A stretch of 31,533 bases of DNA. It comes from Neoconidiobolus thromboides FSU 785. Taxonomy: Eukaryota > Entomophthoromycota > Entomophthoromycetes > Entomophthorales > Neoconidiobolaceae. Position 1 is the stretch's first letter; the number at the start of each line of letters is the position of its first letter. Location of the stretch: positions 1 through 31,533 of the forward strand of contig MU626479.1 in assembly GCA_025603075.1 (NCBI GenBank), read 5' to 3'. The position numbers and the translations under genes are program-made. Shown here in pieces: positions 10,954-20,484 of the stretch. The notes under the pieces were generated by a model. It saw nothing but the letters and a program-made list of their open reading frames with translations. It searched no databases and had not been told where the DNA came from.

Positions 10954-12549
10954 TTATTCATCTTTCTTATATCCTGGAACTTGATCCAAATGTTTAATAG
11001 ATAAACAATAGATATCAAAATGATCACAAATTTCATTGATGACTGAAATAGAATAATACAAATAATATCCAATAGAAAATAACATACATGCATAAATATA
11101 AGTAATCTCATTTCCTTTCTCAAATATTGGTTTTCTAGAAGTAGAAATATTAATAATTATATACTATTTATATATTAATAAAAACTTACATATCAAATAA
11201 AATTGATAAATTAGAATTGATAGCCCCAACAATCAAAGGTACATATAACTTATTGAAGTAAGGGAATGGAGCTTTAGTAACATGAGCCAAAATAATTAAG
11301 CCTACGTTATAAGCTACAGTGAATCCCAAAAACAACATGAAGGGTACTAAACATTCAGTAAATATAAAAGGTGAAGCGGAGATCCAAAGATAACCCAAAA
11401 GACTAGCTACTGCAAAAGGTAATATACCTAATAAAGCAGTAATAGAAGATTGTTTTTTTTCATTGTATGTTTGTATAACATTGTATGCACTAAACGAATA
11501 AAAACTAAATTAAAATGGTATAGAATAGATATATAGTAACTTACCTATTAATAATGTTTAAAAACATAACAAAGAAAGCGATCAATAAAAATAATTTGTT
11601 GATTTCAATGGAAGGAATAAAAGGTAAAGTAGTATCTTTTAAATGCAAAATAGTACGTACGTCTTGTGTCCAATAAGAAGGAGTGACATAACCAGTAAGA
11701 ATAAATAAAATACATACCGAAGTTAAACCTTCAACTGGTCCAGAAAAATAACTTAAATATAATGTTCCGGTATGGTATTCTTCCCATGTAGTTAAATAAA
11801 AATTACCAAAAGCTAACAAAAGTCAAGGTTTAAGTTTCAAGTTGTTACTTAAATATATAAAGATGGATTACCTGTATATACTGAAATAATAGACCACCAA
11901 TCTTTACTAATTTTAAAAGCTGAAATAGTTAATAAACCTACAAGCTATTAAAATATTAATTTATATTTTAAATAAAATCAAATGTAAAAACCTACGGTTG
12001 TATTTAAAGCATCGCAACCTAAACAAAAAAAATAAACTTAATACAATTGCAATAGAAAATACTGGATTAAACTTACTATGATCAAATAACTGTCCTAAAG
12101 GACCAGAAGTACCAGTTCTCCTTGCTTGTTTACCGTCAATAGCATCAAATGAAGCATAAATCCATAATCCAACACCATAACTGATAATAATAAAAATATT
12201 ACAATGAGTTTAATAGTTAGTTTACTTATTTTTACCTAACATATAACCAAGCAGGACCTTGACCATCTAAAGTTGGATCAAAAATAAGACACAAGCCAAA
12301 GTTAAAGATGATTAATATGAAGCCAAGTAAAGTAATTAAATTTGGACTAAATATAGTAAAAAATATTTAATAAAATATTTTATAAAATAATACATAACTA
12401 AAATTCACTTACGCCATCCATAAAGGAAATAGGGAAACTAACCAAGTCCAATAATGGTTTAATACATATTTTGATAATAAAGAGTTATCCACTCCTTTAT
12501 ATTTATATAAACTTAAATTTTTTTTATATTTTGGATCTATAAATGGCAT
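10954..12549 (-). CDS. CDP-alcohol phosphotransferase (choline/ethanolamine phosphotransferase)
   Basis: Nine exons in gene order: 12549-12413, 12346-12236, 12180-12077, 12018-11996, 11944-11872, 11812-11545, 11489-11190, 11134-11088 and 11042-10954, encoding 383 residues. It makes phosphatidylcholine and/or phosphatidylethanolamine from diacylglycerol and CDP-choline/ethanolamine (last step of the Kennedy pathway) in the ER or Golgi membrane. The N-terminus has [20 protein letters not shown] and [16 protein letters not shown]. The catalytic signature is complete: D95-x2-D98-G99-x2-A102-R103-x8-G112-x3-D116-x3-D120. Several membrane helices follow and the C-terminus reads [16 protein letters not shown], as in EPT1/CPT1. 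Substrate preference cannot be read by eye. D120 is encoded by a 23 nt exon. Confidence 0.93.
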
Positions 12550-13913
12550 TCTATTCTTCTTTTGTTTATTTGTTATACACTATATTACAGTTTTATTGTA
12601 GGAAAGTGATTGTTAACACTTTTAAAAAGTACTTTATTTTTCTTTTAACAAAAGAATGAATCTATTATTTGATAAAAATTCGAGTTTGAAATGAAGTGAA
12701 GCCAATCATTAATTTACATTGAGTTAAATTCAATATTAATTTCTCCTTTCATTAGGTCATTATTTTCCCATATTCTATTATGTTAAAATTTGTAAAGAAT
12801 AATTTATGTTTCAAATCAAGTATTGTTAAAAGAAATTCTTTTGAAGTTTTTAGTCTAAAATTTATAACTAGATTTATTTTTGTCTCATTAATCTGATGAT
12901 TTTTATATGACATAAAATTTCAAAATAACATTAATCTGATATTAATACAAAAAAAGTTATTTTTATATTTCTAATTTATAAATTGATCAAAAGTGCAATT
13001 TTTAATAGAATACTATAAAGGTACATTATAGTATTAATAATATATATACATATTAAAATATTAAAATATTAAACATATAAGTTTGAATAACGAATCTTTA
13101 TAAAAAATAGAAAATTAGTAAATTAAAATTCAGTGTTTTTATTTAGACTTTTAGTAACTTATATCTTAGTCAGAAATCTAAGTTACTAAGTTTAATAAAA
13201 CAGACAGTTATTAGTTATAAAACTTTGAAGCTTAATTGAGTTAAAATTTAAAACTTTAATTGTAATAAATTGAAAACTATTGAGTATAAAAAGTATTATG
13301 AAAATATGGAATAATATTAAAATTAATATTTAAAACAAGTAATAAAAAAATTGAATAATTTAATTACTTTGTTTATAAATAACAAAATCAAAACCCAAAC
13401 TTAGCTCTATTTATTTATAACTGTAAAATATTTCAAACTTAAGTAGTTGATGTTATTAAAAAAATTAAATAATCGACTTCTGATTGGATACTCTAAACAT
13501 CTTTTAATTTAAAATCATAAAAAATGACTTTTATCAAATGTAAACTAAATAGTCAAAATTTTAACTCAAACAAAAAAATAAATTCCGATATTAACTGTTA
13601 AAAAATTAAAATTAAAATCAACAATTAAGTTCTAACATTTTAAAAAAAATATAAATAAACAATAATATTCTTTGTATTTATCTTCTATTTTGTAAATGGT
13701 TTTCATTTTTATCTTTTAGACTTTTTTATATTGATTTACATTTAGTTTATTTCATTCACATAACAAATACATTAAATACATTAAATACATTAATACATTC
13801 TATTTCTATAATATATCACTCTAATAGAACAGCAACATTTCAACATATACGAATCACATAACACATAATCTCATTTATAATCAATAATTAAAACCTAATT
13901 CAAATAACTTTCA
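12550..13913. other. Divergent intergenic region, extremely A/T-rich
   Basis: This spacer separates the starts of the phosphotransferase (-) and the secreted protein (+) and must hold both promoters. It is almost pure A/T with no open frame of note. A CCAAT is at 12702-12706 and a small tandem repeat at 13766-13800. Confidence 0.6.
13766..13800 (+). repeat. Short tandem repeat of ATTAAATAC
   Basis: About three and a half copies of a 9 bp unit (ATTAAATAC, last one shortened) lie 115-150 nt upstream of the secreted protein start. It may be a simple microsatellite; a role in the promoter is not shown. Confidence 0.6.
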
Positions 13914-14770
13914 ATGCATCAATTAAGTCACTTAATTCTAATATTATTACCTACTATCTTAGCCCTTCCCAATGTGAATTTAGATCCTAAATTATCATTA
14001 AATGAGCCAACTCCATCCACATTGAATGAGAATCCAGTCTTGTTAATGCCAACCCCAATCTTAGATGAAAGTCAATCAAATGGTATATCTACTTCATCTA
14101 TTAACAAATCAAATATGATTAAGGTTAACAATGAGATGCAAAAATTAGTAGATAGTAATGAACAAGTAGATGAATCTGTTTTAAAAGCAATGAGTGAAGA
14201 AGAAGAACAAGAAGAACAAGAAGAACAAGAAGACAAGAGTGAATTAAAGGCAGCAGCTGAAGATGAAGAAAGTGAGGTAAATCAACAAGAATCAATTGAG
14301 TTGGATAACTCAATGGAATTAAAAGCAGCCAGTGATGAAACTGAAGAATATGATAAAGAGAATTCATATAATAATGAAGCCCGTTATGAAATACGAACTA
14401 AACGATATGGAGCGGGATATTCATTAAGAAGAAGAAGAATGAATTCAGGTTCATATAAATTCAATAATTATCGACCAAAATATAAAAGAGGTTATTCTAC
14501 TTATTTAAGAACAAGAAGTTATGGCAAATCAGATAGATATGATAATAAAAAATATCCTAGATCTTATACTTATTTAAGTAAAAGTGATTCTTATCAACCT
14601 AATAGATATTTGAGAAGAAGAAGGTATGAATATCGTGGTGATAATAATGCTTATAAAAGATATCGTCGTAATTCACCTCATGAAGGTCATAGTAAACATC
14701 ATCATCGTCGTAATTTTAATATTCGTCGTCGTCATGATTATGATATTAAAGAATATTATGAACCTAAAGT

Positions 14771-14802
<32 letters not shown>

Positions 14803-14858
14803 GTTACCATTCTAAATATCATCATCATCCATCCAATTATTATTATGATATTGAATAA
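13914..14858 (+). CDS. Secreted proprotein with acidic, Arg/Tyr-rich and His-rich parts; unknown function
   Basis: A single-exon gene of 314 residues. Residues 1-18 are a clear signal peptide (MHQLSHLILILLPTILAL). Residues 80-150 are strongly acidic, with runs of EEQ and three copies of a D-x-S-x-(E)LKA motif (DESVLKAMS, DKSELKAAA, DNSMELKAAS). The charge then flips: from about 157 the protein is rich in Arg, Tyr and Lys, with many dibasic sites such as TKR|YGAGYS at 162-164, YKR|GYS at 190-192 and LRRRRYEY. The last 60 residues are His-rich, including ten His in a row near 288-296 and HHH clusters. An acidic pro-part before a basic, dibasic-rich mature part fits a Kex2-processed secreted precursor. 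His clusters suggest metal or surface binding. I recognise no family; function is unknown. Confidence 0.75.
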
Positions 14859-15035
14859 ATTAATCTTTTTTTGATATTACTATTATTATTTTTAATGGAA
14901 TTTCTATTATTTCAATACTTTAAAAACTTAAATAAAATTAATAAGTATAAATTTAAATTTTATTAATATAATACAAATTGAAAACTGAAATAAGTTTATA
15001 AAAATATATACATAGATTATTAATTAATAATCTTT

Positions 15036-16583
15036 TCAAAATAGCAATTCCTTTTTATGACACGAATCCCAATTCTGTACAATAGAATATCTTAAACATG
15101 AGGGACATTTAATAGTGGAATTGACATCTTCTTTCAATAATAAAGAACTTGAAGAAATCAATGCAGTTTGAATACAATCTAAATGAAACTTATGACCGCA
15201 ACTTAATTGTATTAAATTATCATTTAGAAATGAATTTAAATCACAATCACATAACCCAACGGGATTCATAGCACAAGTAGAATGTAAATGTAAATGAGCT
15301 TTATCTTTTCGACTTTGAATTTCTTGATTGATTTCTTGATTAACTTCTTCATCTTCTGTTAATAAAGGAAATCGACAATTAGGACAAGTATTTGATTTAT
15401 CTAACCAGTGTAATAAACAATCTTTATGAAATATATGAGAACATGGCATTTTAACAATGATTTGTTCGTTTTCCCATTCATCTAAACAAATCAAACAATT
15501 CTCATTATTATTAATAATAATATTATGTTGATTATTGATTTCATTAATAAAGTGGGTTGGTAATTTATTAATAGATTCTTTACTTGCTTTATGTATTTTT
15601 CTATTTTCTTCATTACTTAATCTCATGGCTATTTCAGTTAGTATATCATTGATGTCAAGATTGTGTCCTTCTTCATCATTTAAATTAAATTCAAAAATAG
15701 TAGCTACCCCAGCTGGTCTATTTTCATTATTTGTAGGTAAAAATGTCATAAAGAATCTAATTCGAGGGTTATTTGGTCTGTTACTATTGTTTACTCTTGG
15801 ATGAGTATTATTGTTTGATTCAGTATTACTATTGTTATCTATCCCAGTAAGACTATTATTATCAGGTTCAATGGCACTAATATTATTTGATTCTCTATTA
15901 TTACTATTACTATTTAATCCTTGATGACTGTTATCACTGTTAGATTCGATGATAGTAGTAGTATTTAGTTCAGATTGGTTATTGTTATGCAGCTCGATAG
16001 TAGTGGTAGTAGTAATGTTATTTAAATCAGCTTGAGTATTATTAGTATTGTTGATTTCAGAGCTATCACTGCTATTATTAATAGTATCTATATTATTATT
16101 AATAGTATCTATATTATTATTAATAGTATTTATATTATTATTAATAGTATCTATATTATTACTAATAGTATGTATTCTATTATTGATTGTCTCTAGATTA
16201 TTATGAATAGTTTCTATATTGTTATTTGATACAGTGTTATTATCAATTTGAGAATTATTATTATTTAAATCAAGATCAATAAAATTATTTAATTCATTTG
16301 AAAGATCATTTTGGATTTGTTGATTTATATTTAACAAGTTATTATTATCAACTAGATCAATATTATTGTTAATTAGATCAATATTGTTATTTAACTCAAT
16401 AAAGTTAACCTGAGCCATTGGCTCATTTGTTTCAGTTATCACTTCATTGTTATTACGGTTATCATTAGTTAAAGGATTAACTTGGTGATTTTGGATTTCA
16501 ATAATACTATCGTTTGATGAAGAATTATTTGAATTATTAACATTATTCTGTCGACGATTCATATGTGATACCGAAGAGCCCAT
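15036..16583 (-). CDS. Asn-rich RING-H2 protein with a second RING-like motif, probably N-myristoylated E3 ligase
   Basis: A single-exon gene of 515 residues. It starts MGSSVS, which fits the N-myristoylation consensus (Gly2, Ser6), so membrane attachment is likely. Residues 10-270 are low-complexity, Asn/Ser/Thr-rich; 123-171 is seven 7-residue repeats of the form I-D-T-I-N-N-N. A folded segment (274-330) leads to a canonical RING-H2: C363, C366, C381, H383, H386, C389, C400, C403. A second RING-like set follows: C445, C447, C462, H464, H467, C470, C493, C496, in which the first pair is C-x-C instead of C-x2-C. RING-H2 proteins are ubiquitin ligases that recruit E2 enzymes; the substrate is unknown. 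The first RING and its leader resemble the RNF115/126 type loosely. It ends 177 nt from the convergent secreted protein gene. Confidence 0.85.
   Translation of the reverse strand: MGSSVSHMNRRQNNVNNSNNSSSNDSIIEIQNHQVNPLTNDNRNNNEVITETNEPMAQVNFIELNNNIDLINNNIDLVDNNNLLNINQQIQNDLSNELNNFIDLDLNNNNSQIDNNTVSNNNIETIHNNLETINNRIHTISNNIDTINNNINTINNNIDTINNNIDTINNSSDSSEINNTNNTQADLNNITTTTTIELHNNNQSELNTTTIIESNSDNSHQGLNSNSNNRESNNISAIEPDNNSLTGIDNNSNTESNNNTHPRVNNSNRPNNPRIRFFMTFLPTNNENRPAGVATIFEFNLNDEEGHNLDINDILTEIAMRLSNEENRKIHKASKESINKLPTHFINEINNQHNIIINNNENCLICLDEWENEQIIVKMPCSHIFHKDCLLHWLDKSNTCPNCRFPLLTEDEEVNQEINQEIQSRKDKAHLHLHSTCAMNPVGLCDCDLNSFLNDNLIQLSCGHKFHLDCIQTALISSSSLLLKEDVNSTIKCPSCLRYSIVQNWDSCHKKELLF
16071..16217 (-). 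repeat. 21 bp coding repeat (seven heptads) in the RING gene
   Basis: Seven units of 21 bp encode residues 123-171 (I-D/E-T-I-N-N-N). The last four are nearly identical in bases, pointing to recent slippage or unequal exchange. Ile in the first and fourth place of each heptad is the pattern of a coiled coil. Confidence 0.8.
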
Positions 16584-17188
16584 AATTAATTTAATTTTCT
16601 TTTTGAAACAAAATTGTATTGAAAATTTTTTAAATCAAAGAATATAAAGTTTTGTTTACAATCATCATTATTTATATTTTTTTAAAATTGCTGTAAGATT
16701 TATTTCAATAGTCACGATTAGTAATTAAGTCGAATTTGATTGGTCAATTGAATAGATAATCAATAATAAATCAACTCTATTTAAGACTTTTAACAATTTT
16801 CTTGAAATAACTAGAAATTTCGATGACTTGGATTTTGACAGAGTATCATTAAATATCTATACTTAGTATATTGTTGATTAGTAATATACATTATATTATA
16901 AACAAAGCCAACAAAAGATTTTATTCTATTGAAAAACTAATAATTTTAATTTAAATTATTACTTTAGAATAATATAATAATGAATGAGGATGTTTCTTTT
17001 GATTTCATCACTTTTTCTATTTTTAAGCGCTATTTGAATGGAAAGATTGTTAGTAAAATTCTTAAAAAAATACATCCCCATATAGTTATTTATTTATTAT
17101 TAATATAATCAACAAATAAAACTAAGATAATAAAGACACCTTTAATATAATATTATTTTAAATTTTATTTCAACATTTGATAACATAA
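16584..17188. other. Intergenic region between RING gene and trehalase 3' end
   Basis: Holds the RING promoter (CCAATCAAA on the minus strand at 16735-16743, about 155 nt before the ATG) and MITE copy C. The rest is A/T-rich with no gene. Confidence 0.55.
16985..17080 (+). mobile_element. MITE-like element, copy C (96 bp)
   Basis: This copy has terminal repeats TGAGGATGT / ACATCCCCA, a core TTTTTAAGCGCTATTTGAA, and is followed by TA. It sits in the gap between the trehalase 3' end and the RING gene promoter and may affect neither. Confidence 0.7.
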
Positions 17189-19149
17189 TTAATTGGTACA
17201 TTTAGGTGCCTTTAAATCCTTATTAAACAAATTCAAAATTGAAAGTAAGACTCCATTAGTCCAACCGAAGCCAGTTTGAACTTGATATTCACCACCACCA
17301 CCAGATCTTCCAATTGAGGTTACATTAAATTTCTCAAACATATGACCTTCTTGATCAGCTGGTGCATTTGGATCTTTCATTACTAAATCTTTCAAAGAAC
17401 CCCCGGTTTGATACCATGCACAGAAAACGGTATTCACAAATTTATTAGATAGATCAACATTTAATCGTTGAAGTTTCTCTGATTTAATAAGAAGATGTTT
17501 ATCATGAAGGAGTTTTATATGATTTTTAATACCAAATATAATCACATATTCTAAAGGTGGCCATGAATTAGGTAAATCCCATTGTAATTTGGAATTCACT
17601 AAAGTAGATGGGATACCGCCTAAAGATAAATTCAATTAATAACTATTATTATAAGATATACATATTATATTCTAAATTTACCTGGATATTTTAAACTAAT
17701 CTCTTCAATCTTATTAAATGCATTCAATAAATTAAAATCATTATTCAATATCTCATCACTTAAAGCACCAGTCCAATAAGGCCAATAATTAGAAGCAGAA
17801 AATTTATTGATAGTTGACTTAGTGACAATATTATAATCATAAAACGTAAAATCTTTTTGATTCCAAAATATATTATACATCAATTGTTTTCTTAATTCAC
17901 TTGCTTTGAGATACTTTTTTGATAACGTTAAATGTTGATTACATTTCTTTTGATTTGAATTACTATCTTTTTGATTAGTTAAATTAAACATCATTAAATG
18001 TAATTTAGATAATAATTTTTCATTTAAATACATAATTGAATTTAAATCAACTGGTATTACTTCTCTAGTTTTTAAATGACTTAATATTTCTTCATTTGTT
18101 TGATTAAGATTAGGTTCAAAATCATTACTTAACCAACGAGTAGAATAATCCCAACCTGATTCAGCACCAGTTGCAATATCTGCATATAAACTCTCTTTCT
18201 CTTTTAATGTAAAATTCTTATTTGATAATTCTACAGTAATATAATCTTCTCTATAAGATTCTGGCCTTGGTTTAGTATTGTTAACATAATATCGAGTTAA
18301 ATAACAATTTTGAATATTTTGATCTTTTAATTTCCCACATTCTACTTCGACTGAATGATATTTTAGCCAATAACTATATTCTTTATCTAAAGTATTAATA
18401 GCTCTTTTTAATAAGTCAAAATCCTTAGTTTTCTCAATATAATCATAAACCATAGGGATTAATAGTGGAGGTTGAGATCGATTCAAGAAATAAATTCTAG
18501 CACCATTAGGCATAAACCCATATTCATCTACAAATTCCAAAAAATTTAATATTATATTTTTACTTGTATCATATAATTCCCCTAATAATAAACCTTGTAA
18601 AGCAAAATAAGTATCCCAATAATAAAACTCTCGAAATCTTCCACCAGGTACTACAAAGGGATGAGATGTTTTTAAATAACTACTAACACATCCATCACAA
18701 AGTTTACTTAAATCAATTTTTCTTACTAATGTTGTCCAATAAGAATGTACCTTTTGTCCAAATGATTTTAAGATTGGGTCCTTAATATCGGTTAAAAACA
18801 AAGGCATCTCTTTATAATCCGTTAAACTAGATTGTACTAATTCATATCCAGCTTCATGGAAGTTTTCATTTAAGAAGCCAAGTAGAGATTCTTTAGTTAT
18901 ATTAGTACCTAAAGATTTATAATTACTTAATACTTGTTGTAATGGTTTTTTGGTAGCCATATCAACGAATGTTTTTCCATCCGGATAAACTTGATGTAAT
19001 TGAACTTGTTTTAATATCTCTCCATCACAATATAATTCCGAATCACAACCTTGGACAATTTCTTTAGTAGTAGTAGGGAGGTCAATAGTTAAGGAAGTAA
19101 TAGAAATTGCAAGATAATGAAGTAGGAAATTAATTGATATTAAATTCAT
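17189..19149 (-). CDS. Secreted trehalase, glycoside hydrolase family 37
   Basis: Exons 19149-17682 and 17619-17189 join to 632 residues. The enzyme splits trehalose into two glucoses by an inverting mechanism. Residues 1-20 are a signal peptide. Trehalase signature 1 is PGGRFREFYYWDTY at 168-181 and signature 2 is QWDLPNSWPP at 502-511. Catalytic residues are Asp334 in ESGWDYSTRW and Glu600 in GGGGEYQVQTGFGW. The N-terminal regulatory extension and Ca-binding loop of yeast-type neutral trehalase are absent, so this is the extracellular, animal/bacterial-like form. Its likely job is feeding on outside trehalose or recycling it at the cell surface. The intron splits the codon for Gly490. The leader is made of simple repeats. 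Confidence 0.93.
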
Positions 19150-19150
19150 T

Positions 19151-19260
19151 TTATTTATTGATTTATTGATTTATTGATTTATTGATTTATTGATTTATTA
19201 TTACAAAAGTATAACAAAATAAAATAAAATAAAATAAAATAAAATAAAATAAAATAAAAA
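19151..19260. repeat. Two microsatellites in the trehalase leader
   Basis: About six copies of the 8 bp unit TTTATTGA (19151-19199) are followed by about nine copies of a 5 bp unit AAAAT (19215-19260). They occupy the first 110 nt before the trehalase ATG, where copy-number changes could alter spacing to the promoter. Confidence 0.85.
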
Positions 19261-19525
19261 TGATTAATCTTATTTTCTCACTTCCAAGTTATTTATATAC
19301 TTTTTTTTCAATTTGTTGACATTATTATTATTATTATCAGCTGATCTTTCTTATATATAAATAAAAATCTATTGATTTTAATGTTAAATTTACGGTTATT
19401 AACTATTTACATAACTCTTATTTAAACTTAAATTTAGAATATTTATTTTTAATTTTTTTAACTGGTAATTAAATCATTTAATAGAATATTCAGTCTTATT
19501 ACTTGACTTTAGTTTATTGTAAATT

Positions 19526-19693
19526 CTATAAAAAGTAAATGATATTGTAATCTTCATCATCAGCTGGATAGGTAAATGTCTTTTTATTCAAAAAATGAAC
19601 TGGGGCTTAAAATTGAGTATTTTGTTCTTCAATTGAAGTTTGCATTTTGTCCTTTAACAAAGCCACTATTTTTTTAAGAGGTAACGTCTTTGA
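19526..19693 (-). pseudogene. Relic of a terminal exon, unknown gene
   Basis: After a TTTTAG acceptor, 56 codons run in one frame to a TAG at 19526, with a single internal TAA. They read KKIVALLKDKMQTSIEEQN before the stop and VHFLNKKTFTYPADDEDYN after it. The amino-acid make-up and G/C content are coding-like, unlike the flanks. CAA to TAA is one C-to-T change. No upstream exon was found, so it is probably a leftover fragment. Confidence 0.35.
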
Positions 19694-20484
19694 CTAAAAT
19701 TGTAAATCTAAATTTATGCAAGATTGAAAATATATATTTCATTTTATAAAAATAATATAAAATAATACAGAATAATCAATTTTAATATAAAATTAATAAG
19801 CTTAATGATAATAAAATTCAATTTATGTCTTGAACTCCATTAATAATACAAAAAATATTAATATTATTTTTAAATGCTTTAAGAAGATATGAAAAATAAT
19901 ATAGTTAATATTTAAACTATTTTAATAAAATTCGTTTTAAATAAATGAAATTAAAAGTTAAATTAAATTAACATTTAAATTTAAAACAAATTACACTAAA
20001 TTAGTTTAAAAAATAAAATTCATTGTGAGAGCCTTCATTCTTATACTAATTCTTGAAATTTGTATAATAAAAGAATAAAGGATTTAATCCATTTAGAATA
20101 GTAAAATAGGATACTATGAAATAAAATATTTAAAAAGATCTCGACCTTTTAACAAGTTGAGTAATTAAAACATCAACTATTTTATTTGTTTATTTAAATT
20201 AAAATATATAGGATACTCGAATCTCTTTTATTCCCTTCTCATCAAATTCTCAAAAAAGTATGCTAAAAAATAATCAATTGATTTTTTTAAATATAACAAT
20301 AATAATAAAATATTATATTTTAATTCCTTTTTTATTATTAATTTCAAATAAATAATACTTTCTTTATTAAAACCCATTTCTTTTTTCTAATATTTAAAAT
20401 TGATAAATTTTTTTCATTAATTCCATCCCTTTTCTAAAAAATAAAACATTAAGTTTAATATTTGTACAATTAGAATAATTCAAT

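Larger units (their letters stand above)
19150..20484. other. Intergenic region between trehalase promoter and RalGAP 3' end
   Basis: Begins with the two microsatellites and is then A/T-rich. One coding-like relic (19526-19693) is described separately. Otherwise I see no gene. Confidence 0.6.

Noticed and set aside
14125-14367. Minus-strand open frame inside the secreted protein gene
   Set aside because: A Leu-rich mirror of the acidic repeat codons of the real plus-strand gene.
15535-15804. Plus-strand open frame inside the RING gene
   Set aside because: Antisense shadow of the conserved segment of the RING protein.
19215-19260. AAAAT repeats as a telomere-like or CRISPR-like array
   Set aside because: Uniform 5 bp unit without spacers, inside the trehalase leader; an ordinary microsatellite.
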